Below are positions 1-10,886 of a DNA stretch of 64,000 nt, in pieces. A model generated the notes under the pieces. The model saw only the letters and a list, made by a program, of their open reading frames with translations, did no database searches and had not been told where the DNA came from. Numbering within the stretch: the stretch's first letter is position 1; the number at the start of each line of letters is the position of its first letter. A program made the position numbers and the translations under genes. The stretch is from Pseudomonas viridiflava (GTDB lineage Bacteria; Pseudomonadota; Gammaproteobacteria; Pseudomonadales; Pseudomonadaceae), in assembly GCF_900591205.1 (NCBI RefSeq), contig NZ_UUPU01000020.1:1-64000 (forward strand), given 5' to 3'.

Positions 1-2075
1 GCCCAGTGCCGGACACAGCGCGCCGCCTTGCCGGACCTTTCCCACTCCCAAAAAAAGCTTGCCCCACCGGCCAGCCCGCGTTCCAAAATGACATTCTGTT
101 CGTCGTACCGATAAACCTCGCTTTCGCCGACGGCATTGGTCGCTGAGACCAGTCGGCCAAGTTCGTCATAGGCGTAGGAAACGACGGTGTGTTCGGTCAC
201 CCATTCAAAGGGCTCATGGCCCTTGGCGCGCTGAATCTGGTAGTCCACCGCCACGATGCGGCCCAACTCATAACGCAGGAACAGCGAGCGGCCCACGCCG
301 TTGTCCAGCCGCTCGATCCGCCCCAAAAAGTCTCGGGAAATACGCAGCCGGTTGTCATACGCATCGCTGATCGAGACCAGCACACCATCGCGGAAGTGGT
401 AGAAGCGTGACGCCTGAGCCAACACCAGTTCATCGGGCGAGGCACCCAAGTAGATCGGCGCCTCGGCCAGGCTATTGGTGATTGCCGGTCGAGAAACCGT
501 AGGCAAAGGAAACTGAGTGCATCGGTTTTCGTGATCCGTCCACACCACCGAATCGCCAGAAACAGAAAGCCGCTGCGCCAGCGAATGACTCCAGCCAAAC
601 CCCAACCCGCACTCCACGTCCACCGCACTGGTGCGATACAAGCGCGTCCACTCAAACGGCAAAATCCCGTCCAGCGTCCCATCGGTCAACGTCAGCAGTT
701 CTTCGCCGGTGACCATCGACACCGGGCAGCCGTTGGTGGCCGTTTTATCTGCAGGAGCCGCCGCATCCCCGTTGAGGTTCTTACCCGAGGAGGGCACATC
801 ATCGACGTGCTCCTGGCGAACCAGCACCGTCTGCTGGGATTTGCTGCGAACCGCCGGCACCGGGTTGGAAACCAACTGGTCCCCAGCCTTCAACTGCGCA
901 GCCGGCACCGTCTTGATCGCTGCAGCCGGGCCACCCAGCAAGATCGGCTTCGCCACCTCACCATGCTCATCCAGGCGCGATTTGCCAAATTGCGCGGCTA
1001 TGTGCTGCAGCCAATTGCGCGCACGCTGCGACTTGACTCCCCCCAGCACCTTCGCGCTGATGCGGATCGCCATGCCCATTCCGGCAGTGGCGAGGCCAAG
1101 CAGCAGGTTGATCAAGACTTCGGCGCTGATTTCCCCCAGCAGCTCGTTCATGTACGGCGGGGGCAACATCCGCATCCAGCTGACCATTGCCGACAGATAG
1201 ATAAACAACAGCGGCTCATCACTGAGCACCAGCAAACCTTTGGCCAGGGTTTCGGCGCTGACGCCCAGCAGTTGGTCGAACTCGGCCTGTGACAGGTAAT
1301 GCAAGAGCTTTTCAGTATTGTCGAGCGGGTGGCTCAGCCACTGGAGCAGTTGCTTGATGTTGTCCCACAGTGAGTACAGCGCCTCGCCAAACCCGCGAGC
1401 GTAGGCTTGATGGAGGGTCAGGTAGCGCTGGAGGAAGTTGGCTTCGGAGTAATCCTCCCACAGCGGCTCGAAGGTGCCGCCCCATTCACTGCGCAGCCAG
1501 CCTTCCAGTGGTGTGATAACCGACTGATAGGAGGCGTAAAGCGCCTTGAAGTGCTCCTTGGAAACGTTGGGGTAAAAACTGATGTGGTATTTCTGGTTGC
1601 GATCACACTCGGTGATTTCCAGAATGCCGCTGGGCCCGATGGTGTGATGGATCTGCTGGCCCAAAGGCCCACCGCCTGGATCGACGCGCTGCAACATCAC
1701 CGGCGTATTGCCAATCGGCACAAAGCGCGAACTCTGGAACATATGCACCAGGGTCAACGTGCCATCAGCTTTGCACTGTGTGGTGGTGCTGCTGGGAAGC
1801 AGGGAGCGATTGATCGGCGCGACCAGCGCCACCTCGTCCCCGACTTTGAATACCTGCTCCATATCCAATGCCGAAAAGCTGAAATAGCTCTCTGCCCAGC
1901 TCTCGTAGCTGTTTAAGCAGCGCTTGAAATCGCCAATCACAGATTCGACGTCTCGCGCCTTCGAATCCATGGCGGCCAGTACCAGCAAGCCAATGGTTTG
2001 GCTGGTAGCGGCAATCAAAAGGCCGCCCCTTGAACCGGGGCATTCATAAGAAAAACCATCTGCAATCCCTCGCAC
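1..2075 (-). CDS. Rhs/YD-repeat polymorphic toxin protein, 5' part (truncated by window edge)
   Basis: A reverse-strand frame stays open from about base 2075 to base 1, roughly 690 codons, and runs off the window. The N-terminal part of about 430 residues has two hydrophobic stretches (about residues 290-310 and 316-337). From about residue 447 (TNGCPVSMVTGEELL) it becomes a DUF6531/Rhs entry domain, followed by YD-type repeats such as YAYDELGRLVSATNAVGE near residue 630. Rhs proteins form a shell around a C-terminal toxin, often delivered by type VI secretion; the toxin lies outside this window. The start is unclear. The only in-frame non-ATG codon far upstream is GTG at 2075, without a Shine-Dalgarno. 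An ATG at 2059 with GAGG eight bases ahead reads MVFLMNAPVQG and then stops, one base out of frame with the rest. A missing G in the run at 2026-2029 would join them. Confidence 0.8.
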   Translation of the reverse strand, partial: MRGIADGFSYECPGSRGGLLIAATSQTIGLLVLAAMDSKARDVESVIGDFKRCLNSYESWAESYFSFSALDMEQVFKVGDEVALVAPINRSLLPSSTTTQCKADGTLTLVHMFQSSRFVPIGNTPVMLQRVDPGGGPLGQQIHHTIGPSGILEITECDRNQKYHISFYPNVSKEHFKALYASYQSVITPLEGWLRSEWGGTFEPLWEDYSEANFLQRYLTLHQAYARGFGEALYSLWDNIKQLLQWLSHPLDNTEKLLHYLSQAEFDQLLGVSAETLAKGLLVLSDEPLLFIYLSAMVSWMRMLPPPYMNELLGEISAEVLINLLLGLATAGMGMAIRISAKVLGGVKSQRARNWLQHIAAQFGKSRLDEHGEVAKPILLGGPAAAIKTVPAAQLKAGDQLVSNPVPAVRSKSQQTVLVRQEHVDDVPSSGKNLNGDAAAPADKTATNGCPVSMVTGEELLTLTDGTLDGILPFEWTRLYRTSAVDVECGLGFGWSHSLAQRLSVSGDSVVWTDHENRCTQFPLPTVSRPAITNSLAEAPIYLGASPDELVLAQASRFYHFRDGVLVSISDAYDNRLRISRDFLGRIERLDNGVGRSLFLRYELGRIVAVDYQIQRAKGHEPFEWVTEHTVVSYAYDELGRLVSATNAVGESEVYRYDEQNVILERGLAGGASFFWEWERSGKAARCVRHW

Positions 2076-2267
2076 TGTGTGATCAGGCGAAGGACTTTGC
2101 AGAGGTTTTCAGGAGGGGTCTGTAGTGCTTATCCGGCAGTTGAGTGGGATTTTTCGATGAATATTGTCCACCTTCCACCAGGCAATCCCCGCAAAACCGG
2201 CATACAGTTAAAGCACTCCGTCATCAAGAACGGAGGTATGCCCTGATGAGTAACGAGGAACCCAGCG
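2076..2267. other. Divergent promoter region between Rhs gene and cytochrome b561
   Basis: This 190-base gap separates divergent genes, so it should hold both promoters. A GGAGGT followed by ATG-CCC-TGA near 2231-2245 would be a two-codon mini-ORF ahead of the cytochrome gene. I see no strong dyad or clear promoter boxes. Confidence 0.4.
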
Positions 2268-2825
2268 ATGCCGTGGAAAAACTCCGATACACGCTACAGC
2301 ACCATGTCGATTGCGCTGCACTGGCTGATGGTGGTGTTGCTGGCGGTGGTCTACGCCTGCATTGAGTTACGCGGCCAGTTTCCCAAAGGCAGCGGTGCGC
2401 GAACGTTGATTGTCGAAATGCACTTTATGTTCGGCCTCACCGTGTTTGTGCTGGTGTGGCTGCGCCTGTTTGCGCGCAGCCTGGGGGTGGCGCCGAAGAT
2501 CGTACCGGCCCCGCCGCAGTGGCAAGCCCTGCTGGCCACGCTGATGCACTTCGCGCTGTATGCGTTGATGATCGGGATGCCGATCGCCGGTTGGTTGATC
2601 GTCAGCGCCGAGGGGCACTCGGTGATGTTCTACGGCATGGAGCTGCCGCCGCTGATCGGCGAGAACAAGGCGCTGGCCAAGACGATTGAGGGCTGGCATG
2701 TGTTGTTCGGCAAGATCGGTTATTGGCTGATCGGGCTGCATGCATTGGCCGGGATCTTTCACCATTACGTGATGCGTGATAACACCGCAATGCGCATGAT
2801 GCCGGGCAAACGAGCTACCCGTTAA
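2268..2825 (+). CDS. Cytochrome b561 family protein
   Basis: 185-residue inner-membrane di-haem cytochrome b561 (CybB/YodB type), expected to pass electrons from the quinol pool to a periplasmic or membrane acceptor. Four hydrophobic segments are visible. Histidines suited to haem ligation occur in SIALHWLM, VEMHFMFG, GWHVLFGKIG and GIFHHYV. Length is normal for the family. The start MPWKNS is chosen because GAGGA lies eight bases upstream and MPWKNS is the typical N-terminus of pseudomonad homologues. Its last 11 bases overlap the 3' end of the convergent PLP-enzyme gene. An out-of-frame ATG at 2246 has no plausible product. Confidence 0.85.
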   Translation: MPWKNSDTRYSTMSIALHWLMVVLLAVVYACIELRGQFPKGSGARTLIVEMHFMFGLTVFVLVWLRLFARSLGVAPKIVPAPPQWQALLATLMHFALYALMIGMPIAGWLIVSAEGHSVMFYGMELPPLIGENKALAKTIEGWHVLFGKIGYWLIGLHALAGIFHHYVMRDNTAMRMMPGKRATR

Positions 2826-3705
2826 ACCCGCGGCGACCTTGTAATCCGCCGGTGTGGATGAAGACCAGCCGAGTGCCGGGGCTGAAGCGCCCGGCCTCGA
2901 TCTGCTGCTTCAATGCCAGCAGCGCTTTACCGGTGTAGAGCGGCTCCAGTGGCAGGCCGCACTGTTGTTGCGTGTGTTCGATAAACTCCAGCAGCAGCGG
3001 ATCGACCTTCGCAAAGCCGCCACGGCTGGCGTCCAGCAGCTCAAACCCGTCCGGCACAATCGCATGCACGTTTTGCAGCGTGCCATGATCGTCCGGCACC
3101 GCCAATGCGCCATACACCGGATGCGCACCCGCTTCCGCCAACACCAACCCAGCCAGCGTGGTGCCGGTGCCCGCCGCCAGCCACCAGGCGTGGTAATCGC
3201 CCCAGCCGAGGTTGTTCAACTGCGCACGCACCTGCTCCACCAGCACCCCGCATCCCAACGCCCCGACCATGCCCCCGCCGCCTTCGGGCACCGGAAAAAG
3301 ACCGGGATACTGTTCGCGCCATGTCAGCCAGAAGTCCGACTCGTGACGCGCACGATAGCCGCCATAACCCAGCCAATGCAGCTGCATACCGAAAGCTTGC
3401 AGATCCAGTACAGTCGGCGTGTCTTGAGGATGGCCACGCAACAGGCCGACGGTGGGAAAACCGAAGCGTTTGCCGGCCGCCGCCAGCGCGTGCAGGTGGT
3501 TGGAGTAAGCACCACCCAGGCTGATGATGCCGCTGGCACCGGCCTGCTGCGCCTGCGCCAGGTGCCCGGTGAGCTTGAACCACTTGTTGCCGCTGATCAG
3601 CCGGTCGATGCGGTCCAGGCGCAGCACGGCCAACTCCACGCCGTTCAGCCAATCGAGCTGGACGGGTTCAAGCGGCGCGCGGGGAAGCCAATCGAAGGGA
3701 CCCAT
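2815..3705 (-). CDS. ACC deaminase/D-cysteine desulfhydrase family PLP enzyme
   Basis: 296 residues of the fold-type II PLP family that includes 1-aminocyclopropane-1-carboxylate deaminase and D-cysteine desulfhydrase. The PLP lysine sits in SGNKWFKL near residue 40. A serine-rich substrate/phosphate region follows (SLGGAYSNHLHALA), and a glycine-rich AGTGTTLAG cofactor loop lies near residue 180. Substrate cannot be fixed from sequence; in pseudomonads this subfamily is mostly annotated as D-cysteine desulfhydrase, giving pyruvate, sulfide and ammonia. It is convergent with the cytochrome b561 gene, overlapping by 11 bases. fadH lies upstream on the same strand with a 56-base gap, so co-transcription is possible. 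Confidence 0.8.
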   Translation of the reverse strand: MGPFDWLPRAPLEPVQLDWLNGVELAVLRLDRIDRLISGNKWFKLTGHLAQAQQAGASGIISLGGAYSNHLHALAAAGKRFGFPTVGLLRGHPQDTPTVLDLQAFGMQLHWLGYGGYRARHESDFWLTWREQYPGLFPVPEGGGGMVGALGCGVLVEQVRAQLNNLGWGDYHAWWLAAGTGTTLAGLVLAEAGAHPVYGALAVPDDHGTLQNVHAIVPDGFELLDASRGGFAKVDPLLLEFIEHTQQQCGLPLEPLYTGKALLALKQQIEAGRFSPGTRLVFIHTGGLQGRRGFNG

Positions 3706-3761
3706 CGGAGGGAATCTGCATGAAAAAGGGGCGGTAGTCTAACACCGCCCCTCTGCGCGTT

Positions 3762-6013
<2,252 letters not shown>

Positions 6014-7144
6014 ATGCGTAAACTTCTAGCTTTTACCGTCACCATGGCCCTGGTTGCCGCCATCGCCGCGTATCTGGTCTGGACCCAGGAGCGCCCCGTG
6101 GCGCATTACCTGTCGGACCTGCGCATCACCCTCGCCGTCAATGAAGGGCTGCCTGCCGATCGCGGCAACCTGCTGGGCATCCAGCCGGAGCTGTTCCCCG
6201 CCGACTACCAGAGCCTGGAACGCCTGCACCTGAAACTCGCGGCCTACCTGCAAAAGGCCCGCGACCAGGGGCTGATCAATGACAAGACGATCGTGGTGCT
6301 GCCGGAACATATCGGCACCTGGCTGATGCTCACCGGTGAAAAAAACGAGGTGTACCAGGCGTTGCATGTGAAGGATGCGATGAACTGGCTATCGGTCAGC
6401 AACCCGCTGCTGTTTGCCCGCGCCTGGATCAGCGCCACCGGCGACAACCGCACCGACGACGCCTACCTGCGCATGAAAGCACCGGCCATGGCGCGTGACT
6501 ATCAGGTGCTGTTCGGTGGCCTGGCCAAGGAGTTCGGCGTGACCCTGGTGGCCGGCTCCATCGCTTTGCCCAACCCAAGTGTCAGCCAGGGTCAGTTGCA
6601 GGTCGGCCACGGCGCGTTGTTTAACGCCAGCGTGGTGTTCGCGGCGGATGGTTTGCCCATCGGCGAGCCGCAGCGCCAGCTGTACCCGATCTACGATGAG
6701 CGTGGCTTTATCCAGCCGGGCGATGAAAACGTGGTAAGCGTGGTCGACACCCCCGCCGGCCGCCTCGGCATTCTGGTGGGCAGTGACAGCTGGTATCCGG
6801 ACAACTACCGCAAACTCAATGAGCAAGGCGCGCAATTGATCGCGGTGCCGGCGTTTGTGTTGGGGCGTGACACCTGGGACCGCCCATGGCGCGGCTTCAA
6901 AAGCGTGTCCACGCCGCCGGAAATCAGCCTGAAACCCGAGGAGCTCAGCGAAGGCGAGGCGTGGCGCCGCCTGACGCTGATCAGCCAGCAACCTGTGAGC
7001 CAGGCCACCGCCGGCATGAGCGTATTTTTGCGCGGCCAGTTCTGGGACCTGGGCACCGGCGGGCACAGTTTTCTGAGCGGCAACGGGAAGATCAGTGCCG
7101 ACGGCGACGCCCGTGGTGCGCGCTTGCTGAATATCTGGCTGTAA
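6014..7144 (+). CDS. Nitrilase-fold (carbon-nitrogen hydrolase-like) membrane-anchored protein lacking the catalytic cysteine
   Basis: 376 residues. An N-terminal hydrophobic segment (LLAFTVTMALVAAIAAYLVW) would anchor or export the protein. The rest follows the carbon-nitrogen hydrolase pattern: the glutamate motif VVLPEHIGTW, the core GVTLVAGSIALP, and the strand-turn that normally holds Cys-Tyr-Asp, here GILVGSDSWYPDNYR. The catalytic Cys position is Gly, and no lysine lies at the usual place before the QPGDE segment (RQLYPIYDERGF). I therefore expect no ordinary amidase/nitrilase activity, possibly a binding or structural role. The start at 6014 (MRKLLAF) is chosen because the signal-anchor begins there. 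The AraC-type regulator starts four bases after the stop, so the two are one operon. Confidence 0.7.
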   Translation: MRKLLAFTVTMALVAAIAAYLVWTQERPVAHYLSDLRITLAVNEGLPADRGNLLGIQPELFPADYQSLERLHLKLAAYLQKARDQGLINDKTIVVLPEHIGTWLMLTGEKNEVYQALHVKDAMNWLSVSNPLLFARAWISATGDNRTDDAYLRMKAPAMARDYQVLFGGLAKEFGVTLVAGSIALPNPSVSQGQLQVGHGALFNASVVFAADGLPIGEPQRQLYPIYDERGFIQPGDENVVSVVDTPAGRLGILVGSDSWYPDNYRKLNEQGAQLIAVPAFVLGRDTWDRPWRGFKSVSTPPEISLKPEELSEGEAWRRLTLISQQPVSQATAGMSVFLRGQFWDLGTGGHSFLSGNGKISADGDARGARLLNIWL

Positions 7145-7148
7145 CGCC

Positions 7149-8177
7149 GTGAAGCCGGTGCGCCTGGGGGATCTGTCGGTGGGCTTCGTGCACACCCTGG
7201 CCGATGCCATCCACAGCCACGGCCTGGACCCGCAACCGCTGTTGCTGCAATACGGCCTAGACCCGACACGACTCGCCGAGGCCGGCGCACGCTTGTCGAT
7301 CCCGCGCTATATGCGCCTGGGGCATGCGGCCATCCAACTGACCAACGACCCCGCCCTGGGCCTGCGCATGGGTCGGCTCAGCCGCCTGAGCCAGGCCGGG
7401 CTGGCCGGAGTCACCGCGGCCCAGGCGCCCAACGTACGCGAGGCGGCGCGCACGCTGACCCGCTTCGAAGCACTGTACGGCTCCAACTATCGCGGGCAAT
7501 CAAGTTTTGTGGAAGATACCGAGGGCGCCTGGCTGCGGTTCTATTCCATCAGCCCGTACAACACCTATAACCGCTTTGTGGTGGACTCGATCATCGCCGG
7601 CTGGCTGCACCAATTGTCCAGCCTGGCCCAGCAACCGGTGCAGGCACAACGGGTTGAGATCGAATTCGAAGCACCGGGCTACAGCGAGCACTATGACGTG
7701 CTGGGCCCCGTGCACTTCAATGCCGAGGCCAATCAGGTACGCCTGAGTCATTCGACCCTGGCCCTGCGCAACCCTCAGCATTGCCCAAGCACCTGGCAAC
7801 TGCTGCTGCAATTGTGTGAAAGGGAACTGGAACAACTGACCCGCACCCGCAGCCTGCGTGAACGCATTACCCGGTTGCTGGGGCCGATGCTCAATGGCGG
7901 CCGGGAACCCGACCTGGAAGAAGTGGCGGCCCGCCTGAAGCTGCCGACCTGGACGCTACGTCGCAAACTGGCCGAAGAAGGCACGCAGTTTCGCGCAATT
8001 CTCAACGATACCCGCCGCGACCTGGCCATGACCTACATTCGCGATACGGAACTGGCATTCGGCGAAATCGCCTACTTGCTCGGTTTTGCCTCCGCCCAGG
8101 CGTTTCAACGGGCGTTCAGGCGGTGGAACAACCAGACCCCAGGGGAATTTCGCCGCAGTCAGCGGCATTCCGCCTGA
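7149..8177 (+). CDS. AraC-family transcriptional regulator (Arabinose_bd-type N-domain)
   Basis: 342 residues with a GTG start four bases after the preceding stop. The N-terminal 200 residues resemble the arabinose-binding-like domain of OruR/ArgR-type pseudomonad regulators (RYMRLGHAAIQLTNDPALGLRMG). The C-terminal AraC DNA-binding domain has two helix-turn-helix units, with the second-unit signature IAYLLGFASAQAFQRAFRRW near residue 310. Co-transcription with the nitrilase-fold gene suggests it controls that gene or responds to the same compound. The ligand is unknown. The gene ends eight bases from the convergent 28-residue gene. Confidence 0.85.
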   Translation: MKPVRLGDLSVGFVHTLADAIHSHGLDPQPLLLQYGLDPTRLAEAGARLSIPRYMRLGHAAIQLTNDPALGLRMGRLSRLSQAGLAGVTAAQAPNVREAARTLTRFEALYGSNYRGQSSFVEDTEGAWLRFYSISPYNTYNRFVVDSIIAGWLHQLSSLAQQPVQAQRVEIEFEAPGYSEHYDVLGPVHFNAEANQVRLSHSTLALRNPQHCPSTWQLLLQLCERELEQLTRTRSLRERITRLLGPMLNGGREPDLEEVAARLKLPTWTLRRKLAEEGTQFRAILNDTRRDLAMTYIRDTELAFGEIAYLLGFASAQAFQRAFRRWNNQTPGEFRRSQRHSA

Positions 8178-8185
8178 GGTCGGTG

Positions 8186-8272
8186 TTACAACTCGGTTGC
8201 ATCGTCGGCCGGATCGAGCGGGTCCCATTCAAAAGCCTGGTATTCCAGCAGTTCTTCCTGGTAATCGTCCAT
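8186..8272 (-). CDS. Small acidic protein, 28 aa
   Basis: A 28-codon reading frame that starts MDDYQEELLEYQAFEWDPLD and ends DDATEL. It has a near-consensus Shine-Dalgarno (GAAGGAG) six bases before the ATG. The product has about eleven Asp/Glu residues, no lysine or arginine, and no hydrophobic segment, so it would be a small, very acidic cytosolic protein. The strong ribosome site and biased composition argue for a real gene. Function unknown. Confidence 0.6.
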   Translation of the reverse strand: MDDYQEELLEYQAFEWDPLDPADDATEL

Positions 8273-8679
8273 GGGGGACTCCTTCGGTGGTTAAAAGCGG
8301 CTGCCAATAAATGACCTGCACTGCCAGCCTAAAGTGCCGTGATGACGAAAAAATGTCGACGTCATGACGTTCCTGCACTCCAGAATTAAACGTAGCAGCG
8401 TTCCAGGGATTTAGCCTCTGGGCCTTCAGGTCCGATTGCAATCATTCACAGCCCCTTAGCCGATTGCAGGTCAGTTGGCGGGGTGGGTGCAGGCGAGCGC
8501 ATCGAGTCGGTAGTGGGCATGTAGTGTCGGCGCTACGGGCATTGCTGTTGATCGCCCACAGATAGCCACAGCGATGGCCCGCAGACGCTTCAAAATGGTC
8601 TAGACAATTTTTTGATCAATAGTGGCATTTTAGTAGCCTCCCTCTAAGCTCTATCAACATTCTTCGGGGAGGGAACGCC
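8273..8679. other. 400-base non-coding stretch upstream of the DUF900 gene
   Basis: No credible gene. The last 100 bases are AT-rich, consistent with a promoter for the lipoprotein gene. A TGGTCTAGAC core near 8596-8605 resembles half of the TGGTCTAGACCA sites bound by GntR/HutC-type regulators, but it is only partly palindromic. GGGGAGGGAA just before the ATG at 8680 is a good Shine-Dalgarno. Confidence 0.4.
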
Positions 8680-9903
8680 ATGAAGCTGAATTTTTTCCGA
8701 CTGCTTAAATTAGCCAAGGGCGGGCTGTTCGCCGTTTCGCTTCTATTCGCGGGCTGCCAAGTTGTAAGTGTGCCTGCACCCTCCCCGGCGCCTGAGCCCA
8801 TTCCAATGCCGATACCGGATGATCAGATTGAAACGAATATTGAACTGGTTACGTCTCCCAAACAGCCTTTAGAAAACGGTATTGCCAAACCACCGACAAG
8901 TGCTCACGAGAACATTATTGTTCGAACATTCTATGCAACCAACCGAAACGCCACGGGTTCATTGCTCGCTTATAAGGCATACGGCCTAAAAGAGGCACCT
9001 ATGAGCTACGGCGTAGCGGATGTCAGCATTCCGCGTGACCACCGTCTGGGCAGGATGGAAGGACCATTCTTAGATATAAGGGTGCTGCAGAACCCAAAAA
9101 AAGACCTGATGCTTATGGGCATCCAGTCCGTCACGAAGGACAGGCTTCTCACCGCCATTCGCGAGAAAATCGGCGAAAGCAAAGGGCGGAGCGCCCTTCT
9201 GTTCATACATGGCTACACCACATCATTCGAAGATGCTGCAAGACGTACTGCGCAATTGAGTTATGACCTGGGTTTTGACGGCGCGCCAATTTTCTACAGC
9301 TGGCCCTCGCAAGAAGCGATGCTGTCTTATAAAGACGATGAGAAAATAATGGAGCGCGCCACACCAAACATTAAAAAATTCCTCAGCGACATCTTCAAGA
9401 AAACCGATGCGCAGAACATCTATCTGGTCGCTCACAGCATGGGAAATCGCGGGATGGCGGTGGCGATTTCTGAATTGCTAAAGGAACAGCCCGACATTCG
9501 TCCACGGCTGAAGCAACTTATCCTTACTGCGCCAGATATCGGCGTGGATGAGTTCAAAAGCATCAGTGCAGCGTTAGTTGAGGCCGGCGCGCCCGTTACC
9601 CTGTATGCATCATCCAAAGATAAAGCGCTGTCCGCATCGCGATGGGTTCACGAAAAAAAACCTAGGGTGGGCGATACCAAGCAAACGGTAACAGTCGTCA
9701 AAGGAATTGAGACAATTGATGCGAGTGATGTCAGTACGGATTTCTTGGGACACTCTTACTTTGCGGAAAATGCCTCTGTTGTTTCTGATATGTTTTACTT
9801 GTTTAGAACTGATTTACGGCCCGAGTTTCGCTTCAACATGAAGACTATGAGCAGCGCAAATGGCGATTACTGGAAATTCAAACCCGGCCTTTGCAAGCCG
9901 TAG
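8680..9903 (+). CDS. DUF900-type alpha/beta-hydrolase lipoprotein
   Basis: 407 residues. A signal peptide ends in a lipobox (LLFAGC), predicting a lipidated Cys near residue 26, then a Pro-rich linker. From about residue 90 the DUF900 alpha/beta-hydrolase domain shows FYATNRNATGS, the oxyanion strand ALLFIHGYTTSFEDA, the nucleophile elbow LVAHSMGNRG (Ser near residue 252), and a likely catalytic His in FLGHSYF. Substrate unknown; DUF900 proteins are predicted esterases/lipases. Base composition is visibly more AT-rich and less pseudomonad-like than its neighbours, and a gene remnant follows directly, so lateral acquisition is likely. Confidence 0.8.
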   Translation: MKLNFFRLLKLAKGGLFAVSLLFAGCQVVSVPAPSPAPEPIPMPIPDDQIETNIELVTSPKQPLENGIAKPPTSAHENIIVRTFYATNRNATGSLLAYKAYGLKEAPMSYGVADVSIPRDHRLGRMEGPFLDIRVLQNPKKDLMLMGIQSVTKDRLLTAIREKIGESKGRSALLFIHGYTTSFEDAARRTAQLSYDLGFDGAPIFYSWPSQEAMLSYKDDEKIMERATPNIKKFLSDIFKKTDAQNIYLVAHSMGNRGMAVAISELLKEQPDIRPRLKQLILTAPDIGVDEFKSISAALVEAGAPVTLYASSKDKALSASRWVHEKKPRVGDTKQTVTVVKGIETIDASDVSTDFLGHSYFAENASVVSDMFYLFRTDLRPEFRFNMKTMSSANGDYWKFKPGLCKP

Positions 9904-10022
9904 GTAAGCGGCCAGTCACTGAGTCTTTGCCTGGCCGCTTCGCCTTCATCGCAAGTCCGGATGAACGCGAGCGCGCCTACTACGGGATCAACGTCGACAA
10001 GGCGGACCCCGTAGCGGTCTGA
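9903..10022 (+). pseudogene. Possible 3' remnant of a displaced gene
   Basis: Right after the DUF900 stop, a forward frame with no start reads GRFAFIASPDERERAYYGI, continues NVDKADPVAV, and stops at 10020-10022. That stop is one base from the stop of the convergent DUF2242 gene, as expected for a native gene pair. The codon style is high-GC pseudomonad, unlike the AT-richer gene before it. I read it as the C-terminus of a gene whose 5' part was replaced when the DUF900 gene arrived. The parent family is not recognised. Confidence 0.35.
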
Positions 10023-10023
10023 G

Positions 10024-10797
10024 TTACTGCGCCGGCGTCGGCAGAGGTGGAATCGCCTCTGTCGGCGGCGGCAGGTCCGGTGTGGTTGCTGCCGGCGCAG
10101 GTTCGGCTTGCGGGGCAATCGGCGCGGCCTCCGGCGCAGGTACAAGCGGCTCCGAAGCAGTCGGTTCTTCCTTCGGCGCCTCGACCTTCTCGGCAGCCGG
10201 CGCAGCCTTAGGCTCGGGCACACCGAGGTCAGCTTTCGGCTTCTCGGGAATATGCTCGGCCTTCTTCACTTCCTGGGGCAGGAATACATCCACCAGCGCA
10301 AAGTAGCGGTCGTAGAACTTCGGCGCGGAGACGGTCTCACTGGCGACCTTGACCATCGAGTCGTCAGTGGAGCCGATCGGCATCGACACCGAACCCAACA
10401 CACCTACACCGAGGCTTGCGGAGTTGTTGACCTTCTTCAGTGCATAACGGTCCTGCAGGGCGTTGGCGAACATCGTCGAATGGTTATTGCCCTTGCCGTC
10501 ATCGGCACACACCACGTTAAAGCTGATCTGCAGATGCGTTTCGCCGGTCTGCTGGAAACTCTTGTTACCCACGACCAGCTTCGGATCACTGCTGGTGATG
10601 ATGTAGCCCTGGCTCAGCAAGGCCCGCCGCGCGGCTTCACACGCCGCGACATCAGTGACCGGGTAATCGCGGGAAAACGTACCGGAGTCGTCGAAATTCT
10701 CATGTTCATAAATAGCGGTCTTGGGTGACGAGCAGCCCGCGGCGCCCGCCAACACCAGCGCCAGCCCGAGGCTACGCAAGTGAAATGATGTCGACAT
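10024..10797 (-). CDS. DUF2242 lipoprotein
   Basis: 257 residues. The signal peptide carries a lipobox (LAGAAGC), so the mature protein starts at a lipidated Cys near residue 22. The DUF2242 body follows (about 30-180: YEHENFDDSGTFSRDYPV, then HLQISFNVVCADDG). A low-complexity Pro/Ala/Glu tail (about 185-257) looks like a periplasmic spacer. Family function unknown. The start MSTSFHLRSLG at 10797 puts the signal peptide at the very N-terminus; the frame is open to 10860 but that extension is implausible. Monocistronic between two convergent/divergent neighbours. Confidence 0.8.
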   Translation of the reverse strand: MSTSFHLRSLGLALVLAGAAGCSSPKTAIYEHENFDDSGTFSRDYPVTDVAACEAARRALLSQGYIITSSDPKLVVGNKSFQQTGETHLQISFNVVCADDGKGNNHSTMFANALQDRYALKKVNNSASLGVGVLGSVSMPIGSTDDSMVKVASETVSAPKFYDRYFALVDVFLPQEVKKAEHIPEKPKADLGVPEPKAAPAAEKVEAPKEEPTASEPLVPAPEAAPIAPQAEPAPAATTPDLPPPTEAIPPLPTPAQ

Positions 10798-10886
10798 TGA
10801 AAATCCTGAGGAAAACGGTCCGGGCGGTATTGTGCAACAGAACGAGGGGTTGGCGCGCACATTCCTGTCGGTAAAACGTCACAGAC

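Noticed and set aside
8229..8441. 70-codon reverse frame beside the 28-residue gene
   Set aside because: Out of frame with the ribosome-site-bearing mini-gene and without its own start signal.
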